NCBI GenBank assembly: GCA_031292035.1
Contig: JARLHX010000163.1
Coordinates: forward strand, 1 to 8,995
Reading direction: 5' to 3'
Source: Negativicutes bacterium
Lineage (GTDB): Bacteria; Bacillota_C; Negativicutes; Sporomusales_B; JARLHX01
DNA: 8,995 nucleotides
A program made the position numbers and the translations under genes. The notes below the pieces were generated by a model, which was not told the origin of the DNA, did not search any database, and saw nothing but the letters and a program-made list of their open reading frames with translations. Positions 1 to 7,075 of the stretch are shown piece after piece (within the stretch, counting starts at the first letter, position 1; each line of letters starts with the position of its first letter).

Positions 1-150
1 ATGGCGGGGGGGCAGGACCGGCCGGCGCGGGCGTAACCGGATGTCCATTCTGAGGGACCACCGCCGGGTCATCGGAGTCGTCAGGGCCTTCCCGTCGACG
101 CTTGAGGGTGTTCAATGCCATACTGCAACTCAACGCTACAAACACCGGGG

Positions 151-172
151 GCACACACGCACGCGCGCACAC
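151..172. repeat. Alternating purine-pyrimidine tract (CA/CG)
   Basis: An uninterrupted alternation of purine and pyrimidine (GCACACACGC then ACGCGCGCAC) with a CG-rich core. Such tracts are known to favour left-handed Z-DNA under negative supercoiling. A second tract of the same kind lies at 342-360. They mark low-complexity DNA and are not coding. Confidence 0.75.
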
Positions 173-290
173 CGGACGTAAGAATACAGATGGGGCGGAC
201 GCAACCCGACGCACACAGCGCGGTAAGGGGATGCGCGGGGGAGACCCGCCACGCCACACCACACGGGAAATATACAGGAGAAACACCAGA

Positions 291-317
291 GACACGCGGG
301 GGACACGCGGGACACGC
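291..317. repeat. Short direct repeat, unit GACACGCGGG
   Basis: The ten bases GACACGCGGG occur at 291-300 and again at 302-311, followed by a partial copy (GACACGC) from 311. The cluster belongs to the CA/CG-rich low-complexity block and has no evident function. Confidence 0.7.
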
Positions 318-341
318 TCAGCGGGCGCACCGGGCAGAAGC

Positions 342-360
342 GACACACACACGCGCGCGC
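342..360. repeat. Second alternating CA/CG tract
   Basis: GACACACACAC passes directly into GCGCGCGC, giving another alternating purine-pyrimidine run like that at 151-172. Z-DNA potential is an inference from composition only. Confidence 0.7.
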
Positions 361-497
361 TACTGACTGGGTGTTGGCGCGAAAGACTTTGCAGCCGCAC
401 TTGTTGTGCTCTTGTCTGTGGCCGAACCAACGCGTCGGTGCATGCTTTCCGTGTGTCCGTGTAACCCTATGTGGCCAGTATGTAACCACTTAACACC

Positions 498-526
498 TCC
501 TCACCCTTCTGCACGTGCCCTCTCAG
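498..526 (+). other. Putative 3' splice site before the membrane-protein gene
   Basis: A pyrimidine-rich stretch (CTCCTCACCCTTCTGC, then CCCTCTCAG) ends in CAG at 524-526, immediately before CATGGCTTCG. The next long coding frame begins at the ATG at 528. This is the classic shape of a polypyrimidine tract and acceptor, so the gene may have an upstream exon or a 5' untranslated exon. The same frame is also open without splicing from 486, so splicing is not proven. Confidence 0.4.
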
Positions 527-527
527 C

Positions 528-2733
528 ATGGCTTCGTGCGTGTTTGATCGCCACCTTCTCTCTGGCGGCCAGCACTGTGTGCAGGTGACAACGACAATGT
601 ATGGCCGCTCTAGCAATGTGGCGGCATATATGTGGACGTATGTGGACTGCCAGCCCGGGCCCAGTTCACTGTGAAGGGTGCCGATGGCAACGCGTCCTGC
701 CCAGGTCCTGCCACCTGTGCCAGCTTGGTATGGCTTGTCCTGTTTCGGCGCCTGCCTGGGCGGCATGAATGCGTCAGGGTACTACACGGACGTGCACGGC
801 AGCGCCGCACTTGTGTCCTCTGTCCCCCTGTGGGCTGTAGGGGGTGGCAACGGAAGTGGAGAAGATGGCAGCACGGGTGTAGCGTTGAATGTGACCTCCC
901 GGTGTGCGGGGGGCTATGTTGGCCTCCTGTGCTCCGCCTGTGACACGGGCTACTTCCAGCGGTATGATGTGTGCCACGCGTGTCCCTCCTCTTACGCTGC
1001 CTCTGTGGCCACGGTGTTCGGCGTGTGCATCGCCCTCATCGTCGCCGCAGCCATCATCATACACCTGCGGCACGTGCTGCCCATCGTGCAGCTGAAGGTG
1101 GGCGTGGCCATGATTCAAATCCTGGCAGCCTCCAACAGCTCGTACGACATCCCGTGGCCGCCCGCCTTTGCCGCGCTGCTGAATGACATCAAGATAGTGT
1201 TGGTGGATGTGTTTGGGCTGCTGCCCCTGGCGTGCGCGCAGCCCATGGACTTCTACACAGCCCTGGTGGTGACCTTAGTTGTGTTCAAATGCATCTTGGT
1301 GGCCATCCTTTTCGCGCCGTACCTGTATGTGAAGGGTCGCACTATGGCGAAGGGCAGGACGGGTAGGGCTGTTACCGCCTGCTGCTCCCACCTGTCACGC
1401 AAGTCTGCCCTCATTGCCCACGCGTCAGCTGCGAGGGAGGCGGCGAAGCGCGGCTGGCCGGAACAAGCTGTGCCCGTCAGCAGCATCTTCCAAACGCTGG
1501 CGGCACTGGACTGGGCACGCGTGTTCAAGGTGTGCTTCATGTACCTGTTCTTCTGCTACCCGGGCATCACCCTGAAGCTGCTGAGGGTGTTTGTGTGCGA
1601 GGAGGTGGAGGGCGAGTGGTTCCTTGCCGCCGACCTGCGCCTGGTGTGTTACAGTGCCCAGTGGCGGGGCTACGCTGTGTATGCGGGCGTGATGTTGGGC
1701 CCGTACACGGTCGGCTTCCCCCTGCTCGTGCTCTGCATCCTGTGGAACCGCCCCACAAGCTGTTTGGCGCAGGCTCTGATCGCACCCGCCTGTCATGGAG
1801 CTTCCTGTATGACTGCTACGGCGCGGGGGCGTGGTGGTGGGAAGTGGAGGAGCTGTTGCGCCGCCTCTTCCTCACCTCCTTTGTCGTGTTGTTGCGCTTC
1901 AGCAAACCTCTGGCGGTATTTGTGTCAGTGTTTGCGCATGTTTTGCACGGCATGTATGAACCGTGGGGCTTCGGCTCCCAGACCTACTACCTGCAGCACC
2001 TGTCGCTAGCATGCACCTCCTTCGTCTTCCTCATGGGCCTCCTGTTCCTATCAGGCAGCATGTCCAACACGTCCCCCACCGGCCTCGCCCTCTCTGTCTG
2101 CATGCTCCTCCTCTTTACTGCCTTCCTGCTGATCTGGATTGTTGTCATGCTGCGGGCGGTGTACATTGGGTACATGGCGGCGCGGCGTGTGAAGCGGTTG
2201 ACGGTGGAGGAGGGGGGGCGCCGGGGCAGCATGAGGCTGGGCCTGGACTGTTGATTGAGAATCCTGTACACAGACTCGGAATGGCTGCAGGCTTGGCTGA
2301 ATCTCCGCTTTCCGCACCCTCGGGCTTTCCAGCTGCCAGCGACCGCCTCAGCCAAGTGAAGCAAGCGGCGGCTGGGGGGAGTGCTGTGACCAAGTCGCTG
2401 ATAGGTCCCAATGCCGCCCTCACCCCAGCGCGGCAAGCATCCATAGGCCCAGGCGTTTCCTCCCGTACACCCCCTCGTCGCAGCCCGCTTAAAGTACCAT
2501 CAGTGGAGCCAACTGACCACTCACTCAAGTTCCCAATGGTTGACGGCCCCGGTACGAAGCGCTTCTCAGGCAGGAGTCTCATCAAGCCTGAGGCTCTGGC
2601 GCCACCCACTCGCACTGATAAGGCGGTCTTGGCGGGGCTGAGTGCGTTTAAAAACAATGTGGCCCCCAAGTCCGGCGCCTCTCGCATCCGCATGATGGCC
2701 TCACCAACAGCTGCGTCCAAGCCAAAGGAGTGA
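528..2733 (+). CDS. Cys-rich multi-pass membrane protein, reading frame broken by several indels
   Basis: Likely a cell-surface or organelle-membrane receptor or channel-like protein of an uncharacterised protist family; no enzymatic role is visible. The ectodomain is Cys-rich, with segments such as GYYTDVHGSAA and CVLCP that recall ephrin-receptor-like Cys repeats, then GYVGLLCSACDTGYF, which leads into the membrane part. About eight hydrophobic segments follow, including ATVFGVCIALIVAAAIII, ALVVTLVVFKCILVAILFA, FKVCFMYLFFCYPGITLKLL, LGPYTVGFPLLVLCILW, FLTSFVVLLRFSKPLAVFV and LALSVCMLLLFTAFLLIWIV. The tail (about 160 residues, to the TGA at 2731) is Ser/Pro/Lys-rich and probably cytoplasmic. 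Frame 3 carries most of it (528-1754), with frame 2 for 1754-2215 and frame 1 for 2215-2733. The C4 run at 1751-1754 and the G7 run at 2212-2218 are each one base short for continuity. Between 650 and 850 the best Cys pattern hops frames several times, and a TGA lies in frame at 672-674. Assembly errors or a young pseudogene would explain this. The start at 528 is uncertain. Confidence 0.7.
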
Positions 2734-3089
2734 GGATGCCAATTCTGTTGCACGTGGGAAGTCAATCGTTATTTTGCTTCGCACATGCTCACATGTTTCG
2801 TTTTCCCTCCCTTGAATTGATTGTTTTGTTTATTTGTGATTCTGCAAGTTAACACTGTGGTAAATTTCTTGGCGTTGGCCCAATCAAACTCAACCCTTTG
2901 CCTGTTTTCACAATTTCGGAAAACACACCCAAATTCTCGTATAAGCGTACAGACAAATGTCCCGGCACACTTTCATGGGGAGTTCACCAATATACTTCTT
3001 TCTGATTTGGTGCTCTGGCTATTCATATGTGCGTAGATGAACATATCAAAAGGAAAATTAACTTATTTTTTGAGCTACTTATTGCGCAG
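2734..3089. other. AT-richer intergenic stretch, no gene seen
   Basis: Composition drops sharply in GC just after the membrane-protein stop. The first part is presumably its 3' untranslated region. I see no canonical AATAAA on the plus strand and no convincing ORF; the 71-codon frame at 2821-3036 has no recognisable feature. The right edge abuts the stop codon of the minus-strand zinc-finger reading chain. Confidence 0.55.
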
Positions 3090-3328
3090 TCACACTAACA
3101 CCATCTTCTGCAACTGTGCAACCCTCTGCTTCAGCTGTGCCACCTCTGTTATGTGCTCCTTGGCCTCCACTGCCTTGGTGTGCTTCTTGCTCAGTGTGTG
3201 CCTGGATTTATGGTAGGAGTCACGGCGGACTTGTCCTGTTTTCCGCAGACATCACATGTTTCTGTCCTTGCATTTGCTATGTATGCCCTCATGTCTGTAT
3301 TCATGTATTCTGTGGTGTTGGTTGCCAT
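3090..3328 (-). pseudogene. Small C2H2 zinc-finger/coiled-coil protein, frameshifted
   Basis: Reading from the ATG at 3328, the protein begins MATNTTEYMNTDMRAYIANA and reaches a CxxC pair, CDVCGKQDKS (Cys25, Cys28). That frame then stops. One missing base near 3226 restores a continuous frame: RRDSYHKSRHTLSKKH, giving a CX2CX11HX3H finger with a further His, followed by a Gln/Leu-rich helix (ITEVAQLKQRVAQLQKMV) suited to a coiled coil, ending at the TGA at 3092-3090. Total length is about 79 residues. Such small C2H2 proteins often bind nucleic acid or protein. It lies on the same strand as the helicase relic and about 270 bases downstream, which suggests one viral or mobile cassette. An AATAAA on the minus strand sits at 3340-3335, just before its ATG. 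Whether the frameshift is decay or sequencing error is open. Confidence 0.55.
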
Positions 3329-3598
3329 GTTGTTTTTATTGTACTTATATTATATCACTATATCTTTATGTGCTATTCAAGTTATCTCAGGGAGATACAA
3401 TAACACACGCCTCTATGAAAACATACACGTATCCAGTACACTCGTGATCTTCTTGGCCACTGCCACTTGTTTCTGGCAATCCCAGGGTTCCTTTTATTCC
3501 TCTGCCAGTGTGGACTTGGCCTCTGGTCTGCCTTTCTCTTCTCCAGTCGACTTCCCAGTGAGCTCTGCTATTATCCCCTTGAGTTGTGACTCGGAGTT

Positions 3599-5290
3599 TT
3601 ATTCCTTCAATAACTTGAGAACGTCAACGGATTGGTCCTTCTTGTCAATTCCATTGTCATAGGGGTCATCATCCGAGTCAGTCTCAGTGTCTGAGTCAAG
3701 GTCATCCTCAATGTCATCGTACTCAGTCTCACACCAAAAGTGTTTCGCCTTGAAGTGGTCAATCATTCCCCGTCTGTCCACCTTCACATAAGTTGTTTGA
3801 CTCTTCCCGTCCACTCTGATGTTGTTGTGGAACGTCACGAACTCCTTGTAATCCTTCAACTTACTGAGGAATGAGGACGAATTCAGTGTTTTCTTTTTTG
3901 GCTCGTGCTTTGTCATCCATTCTGTGTATTTGCTGTACAGCGCCTTGGGCTTGATCATAGCGTCCATCACGGTATTGTCGTTCACCTGCCCCTTGAAAAA
4001 GACCGTTGCTGTGTCCAGGGATTGTTGAATCATGTGTATCTTTGTTTTTGTGATGGGCAATGTGTTCAGGTCTTGCAGTTCATTCCAATTCTTGTCATGA
4101 TTATCGATGCAATCCCAGAAGAAGGCGTACATGACGTCTTCATTCTCACAGTAAGCGTTGAGCTTATCACAGTACTTCCTGTCCTTCACCGCATCAGACA
4201 CCTCGTTCGCTTTGATTCTTCTGTCGTCCCCTTTTGACGGGTCATCAAGCTTCAACATGTCGTAATTCCCTGTCATGATGAAGGAGGTGATATTCATCAA
4301 TGTCTTTAGTTTCTCGTACAAGTTCCTGTAGGACATGTCCGGCTCCGTTATGTATGGCTTCAGCTGGTTGTACAGCGACACGAAATCATCAAAATCATGC
4401 ACAATTTCATCCAACACACAGAACGCCTTCCCCAACAATGCGCCATTGAATTCTCCTGTGAACGGCTTGTCATTGTTCAGGGGCAGACACACCTGTTTGC
4501 CCAGGACATTCATGAAGAACGTTGTGACTTTGCCCTTGCCCCTGCCCATCTTTGATTTGAGGTAAATCATAATCTGCAGCTTGCACCCTGCTATCAGCTT
4601 GCGGACCCAGTGTCTGTCATCGGCGAAGTTAGCTGCGTTGCCTGAGTTCCATACCTGCTCAATGTGGCCCCAAATGAATGCTACACCCGCCTTTCCCTTG
4701 TCTATTCGGTCTTCAAGTTGATCCCTTTCTGAAAACTTCAAGTTGTCGTATTTGTAGCCCGAAAACAGATTCAAAAAGCTGTGCCCGTTCTCCTTGTAGG
4801 CTCAGGCTCTTGGCTTGAAGTTGTCTAAACTCAACGTGACCTTGGTGGAGTACTGGCCGCCAGTGGTTGAACCACAGCATTATCTCCCTGGGGAAATAGT
4901 TGTAAAATGTGTTGTAAAAGTCGGCTTTGGTGTACTGTGCAGCAAAGAAACTTCCACTTGCATTCCTACAAGCCACGTAGAACTTTGCATCATAACCGTG
5001 CCAAATATGGTCCTTGATGTATTTTGTTGCGGTGGGGAACGCCTTTTCATAATCCTCAACTGTTAATCTGCTCTCAATCTCGCTTATTTGCTGCTTTGTC
5101 AAGCCTTCCTCACTTTTCTATGCTAATTCCTTCTTCCTGTCTTTCAACAGCTTCACCATACTAGTATTAGGAGCTCCTTTCTGGTGCATTCCTTGAGTAC
5201 TTCATCTGAGAAATACGGCAGAATGTTGGCTGTGTAGCCGTCTTTCGCTTCTTGTGTTGCATTTGCAGTTTCCAATTTCGTTTTCCCCAT
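3599..5290 (-). pseudogene. Superfamily 3 (D5/DUF5906-like) virus-type helicase, broken frame
   Basis: The best part is the 391-codon frame from 4774 to 3599 (first codon TTG, not a true start). It carries a P-loop-like GRGKGKVTT at residues 77-85, Walker B AFCVLDEI at 117-124, a conserved-type stretch TGEFNGALLGK before it, sensor-1-like SFIMTGNYDM at 164-173 with Asn170, and an arginine pair in DDRR at 183-186. That order is diagnostic of SF3 helicases that unwind DNA in replication of DNA viruses and related elements. The residue after the P-loop Lys is Val, not Ser/Thr. The N-terminal part continues upstream: 5102-4803 in another frame (one extra base near 4803 joins SLQ to AYKENGHSFLNLFSGYKYD), an in-frame TAG at 5120-5118, and from the ATG at 5290 a further frame (MGKTKLETANATQEAKDGY) needing one added base near 5165. 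After the TAA at 3601-3599 the same frame stays open about 34 codons, so that stop may also be a lesion. The C-terminus is strongly acidic. A primase domain is not recognisable. Confidence 0.75.
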
Positions 5291-5783
5291 GAATAATAAC
5301 TTGAATGCGATATCTCTTTATACCTTTTGCAAAGAAAAAAAGGTTTAAAGAATATATAATCAATGTAATAGGGACTGGACAGTATGTGACACCATTTTAC
5401 AGCAGCTCCTGTACTCCTCCTCCCTTGCCTGTCGTATTGCTTCCCCAGTTGACCTCGCATCAGTGTCACCCTGTCATTCTCCTTTTGGTCACCAGCAACT
5501 GTGAAGATTTTATTGAGGATTATCATGAAGATTTTCGACAAAACTGACAGTTTTAATATAAACAAAAAATTCTCCAAATTATTTCTAAATTTCCGATCTT
5601 CTTCGCAATTATCTTCAACATTCTCCACCATTTCTATACCCCTCGTTATCTTCCTCTTGTCCCCTGTCCTTCCTCCTGTCCTTTCTTATGGCCTGCCCTC
5701 TTTAGCAGCTGTTGTGGGAGTTTATCTATTATTCTTATTATTTATATTTTCTTTAAAAAAAAGAAGATAAGAAGGTAAGAAGG
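5291..5783. other. AT-rich stretch upstream of the helicase relic
   Basis: About 490 bases of strongly AT-rich DNA between the divergently oriented helicase relic and the spliced gene. A minus-strand frame of about 150 codons crosses it and runs into the helicase 5' end in the wrong frame. Its translation is Lys/Ile/Phe-rich with no motif I recognise, so I do not call it a gene. The right end is a pyrimidine-rich stretch (5640-5700), then an A/T run and a short tandem repeat. I looked for long terminal repeats shared with 2734-3089 and saw none. Confidence 0.5.
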
Positions 5784-5784
5784 T
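5761..5784. repeat. Three tandem 8-base repeats (AAGAAGRT)
   Basis: AAGAAGAT, AAGAAGGT, AAGAAGGT follow one another directly, right after an A-rich run and just before the TATAAAT sequence. Probably slippage-derived simple sequence in the promoter region of the next gene. Confidence 0.8.
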
Positions 5785-5869
5785 ATAAATTTTAAGGCTA
5801 TAGGAATATTTTGAAAATCAAATGAAAATTTTGAATGCTTCTCCATATTTTCTTATCAAAATTTGGCGC
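5784..5869 (+). promoter_or_regulatory. Possible promoter: TATA-like box and E2F-like site
   Basis: TATAAAT occurs at 5784-5790, about 130 bases before the first candidate ATG (5916). TTTGGCGC, an exact match to the general E2F consensus TTTSSCGC, occurs at 5862-5869 inside AAATTTGGCGCCTTAA. The order TATA, E2F-like site, hairpin and coding exon suits a plus-strand promoter. The motifs are short and the flank is AT-rich, so a chance match to TATAAAT is likely enough to keep this tentative. Confidence 0.35.
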
Positions 5870-5890
5870 CTTAATGTTTGTGCCGTTGGT

Positions 5891-5913
5891 GTCAATGCGG
5901 AACGCGCATTGAC
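5891..5913. repeat. Perfect inverted repeat, 9-base arms, 5-base loop
   Basis: GTCAATGCG and CGCATTGAC flank the spacer GAACG. It lies three bases before the first candidate ATG of the spliced gene, so it could form a hairpin in the 5' leader RNA or be a dyad binding site. It also sits at the transition from AT-rich to GC-rich DNA, where a boundary of inserted sequence could be. Confidence 0.7.
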
Positions 5914-5945
5914 TCATGGGCAGCCGTTATCTACGTGGGTTGGAG

Positions 5946-6091
5946 GTGATTAGAGACCACAAAGATTTCAAGGACGCTAGTCCGCCGGAATATTTTGGGC
6001 TAAAATCCACCTCCCCGCCACGATCCCATCCCCTTGCGCTTTTGATGTTTTCTGTATCCCGCTGCTCATGCATTTGTTGTTCTGTTTTCAG
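5946..6091 (+). other. Candidate first intron (146 bases, phase 0)
   Basis: From the ATG at 5916, ten codons (MGSRYLRGLE) end in GAG followed by GTGATT. The acceptor is TTGTTGTTCTGTTTTCAG ending at 6091, a strong polypyrimidine tract and CAG. Joining 5945 to 6092 keeps the reading frame into the next exon (KAAMDATVAQ). The donor context GAG/GTGA and phase 0 are the same as in the better supported intron at 6416-6530. The acceptor is convincing; the donor is one choice among several, and the upstream exon could instead be untranslated. Confidence 0.45.
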
Positions 6092-6100
6092 AAGGCTGCC

Positions 6101-6926
6101 ATGGACGCTACGGTGGCGCAGACCGTGGCGCAGGCCGTGGCGCAGGCCGTGGCGCAAACTAGAGCTGAGTTGGCCGCTAGTATGAGAGCTGAGCTGATGC
6201 TGATTCAGTCCGAAGCGCAGGAGAGAGCTGCGAGAGAGCGTGAGGATGCACGGCGCGGGGAAGAAGCATTGCGGAACGAAAAGCGTCAGATCAAGCAGGA
6301 AGCGCAGCTGGCTGCGAAGACGCAGCTGGAAACACGTCTGGCAGAATGGGACTTGCGTTTGCATGCAGTGGAGACCCGGCAGACGGAGTTCGCTCTGAAA
6401 GCCGAACTCGGCGAGGTGAACCTCCCCTCTTGCGTCCTCCTTGCCTGTGAGTTTGCTCGCACTGGCACAGTGCCAGTGTTACTAAGTCTTCTTTTGTGAA
6501 ATTGGTGAGTGTATTCTCTTTGTGATGCAGCTCAAAGCCCGTATGAACTCCCACGATGCGTTCAAGTTCGCGGGCGAGATTGCGGTGGATTGTTTGAAGC
6601 GCGTGTGTGCCGGCATGGGGCTGCCCTACGCGGAGAAGGGTGTCATCGGGAGAATCAAACAGAAGCTGACCTCATGGAGGGCGGGCACTGCTTCGGACCC
6701 AGCGCCTACTTGGGCCCCGCTGTTGACGGGCTCCATCATCGACCAACTTGTCATCGTCCGACAAGTCAGGAACGGCGACGCGCACTACTCGGTTGAGCAG
6801 CTGAGGAGCCTGCTTTCTCAGGCTGCTGACGGCGAGGGCCTGATTACCGTCACCATGGACGCAGCTCGTGGGCAGTTGGAGGGCTTGGAGGGCGAAGCCT
6901 CAGCGACGTCATCACATCCGCACTGA
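6101..6926 (+). CDS. Spliced coiled-coil protein with VAQ repeats and a HEPN-like RNxxxH motif
   Basis: Two exons, 6101-6415 and 6531-6926, join in frame to give about 236 residues. The start at 6101 has a near-ideal context (GGCTGCCATGG); a spliced start at 5916 would add 13 residues (MGSRYLRGLEKAA). Residues 5-19 are VAQTVAQAVAQAVAQ. Residues about 20-105 are rich in Ala, Glu, Arg and Gln with no Pro, strongly predicted to form a long coiled coil. After the intron comes a compact domain, DAFKFAGEIAVDCLKRVCAG, and later IIDQLVIVRQVRNGDAHYS, whose RNGDAH fits the Rx4H (RNxxxH) motif known from HEPN domains, including the DZIP3-like group; the preceding P.P.W.PLL also fits. HEPN domains often act as RNases or protein-RNA modules. 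That assignment is my inference from one motif and helix pattern. The protein ends at the TGA at 6924-6926, but a one-base frameshift near 6895 would add an acidic tail to 7075. No close family recognised. Confidence 0.65.
6113..6160 (+). repeat. Four tandem 12-base units encoding VAQ(A/T)
   Basis: The unit GTGGCGCAGRCC occurs four times (the last copy ends CAAACT), coding VAQT, VAQA, VAQA, VAQT. The unit length is a multiple of three, so copy number can change without shifting frame. It lies five residues into the protein and forms the start of the helical region. Confidence 0.9.
6416..6530 (+). other. Intron (115 bases, phase 0, GT-AG)
   Basis: The donor is GGCGAG/GTGAAC and the acceptor TTTGTGATGCAG/CTCAAA. 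Removing it joins KAELGE to LKARMNSHDAFKF without changing frame between two open stretches of similar codon use, while the intron itself reads into stops. It contains a perfect hairpin sequence at 6460-6478. Confidence 0.8.
6460..6478. repeat. Inverted repeat in the intron, arms CACTGGCA/TGCCAGTG
   Basis: Two 8-base arms flank the three bases CAG. In the intron RNA it could fold as a small hairpin with a three-base loop. The arm sequence recurs at least six more times in the window (see findings). Confidence 0.8.
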
Positions 6927-7075
6927 GAGAAGCTGCTCCGCTTCCAACCTTTCCGGCTGCAGTGGTGCCGGCGCAGTGGTGGCGGCTGTTTTGCGTCCTT
7001 TCTGAGGAGGTGCGCCTGGAGGCCCGGGGGGAGGACGGCGAGGAGGACGGCGAGGAGGCCGAAGAGGAGGAGTAG
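6927..7075 (+). other. Out-of-frame acidic tail, probable continuation of the spliced gene
   Basis: Directly overlapping the end of the gene above, another frame reads RSLSDVITSALREAAPLPTF, then VVPAQWWRLFCVLSEEVRLE, and ends in a run of Glu, Asp and Gly (EEDGEEAEEEE) before a TAG at 7073-7075. It is open from at least 6842, has no ATG, and has a coding-like composition. One missing base near 6895 would join it to the upstream protein, replacing the weak terminus EASATSSHPH. This agrees with the other one-base losses in the window. If the frame is correct as given, the stretch is 3' untranslated. Confidence 0.4.

Larger units (their letters stand above)
1..527. other. GC-rich low-complexity region upstream of the membrane-protein gene
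   Basis: No gene is convincing here. The translations through 100-460 are dominated by Thr, Arg and His from CA/CG-repeat DNA, in every frame, and resemble no protein. A short open stretch from the ATG at 41 (44 codons, beginning MSILRDHRRVIGVVRAF) has ordinary composition before it runs into the repeat. It could be the end of an exon, but I see no strong support. The region most likely holds 5' untranslated or intronic sequence of the following gene; a pyrimidine-rich 3' splice-site-like sequence lies at its right edge. Confidence 0.5.

Noticed and set aside
102..464. Plus-strand 120-codon frame rich in Thr, Arg and His
   Set aside because: The translation is a product of CA/CG low-complexity DNA; all frames on both strands are similarly open.
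1752..1754. Programmed -1 ribosomal frameshift in the membrane-protein gene
   Set aside because: The site lacks a canonical X XXY YYZ slippery heptamer, and the same gene needs several other shifts, which points to missing bases instead.
2145..2765. Minus-strand 206-codon frame
   Set aside because: It is the mirror of the membrane-protein tail; the plus-strand reading is continuous with the upstream domain, and this one has no motif.
3153..3662. Plus-strand 169-codon hydrophobic frame with apparent membrane segments
   Set aside because: It runs antisense to the zinc finger and to the helicase end. Its hydrophobicity comes from T-rich codons of an AT-rich sequence, and it has no family resemblance.
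5167..5631. Minus-strand 154-codon frame upstream of the helicase
   Set aside because: Its last third overlaps the MGKTKLETANA reading of the helicase in another frame, and the rest is AT-driven Lys/Ile/Phe with no motif.
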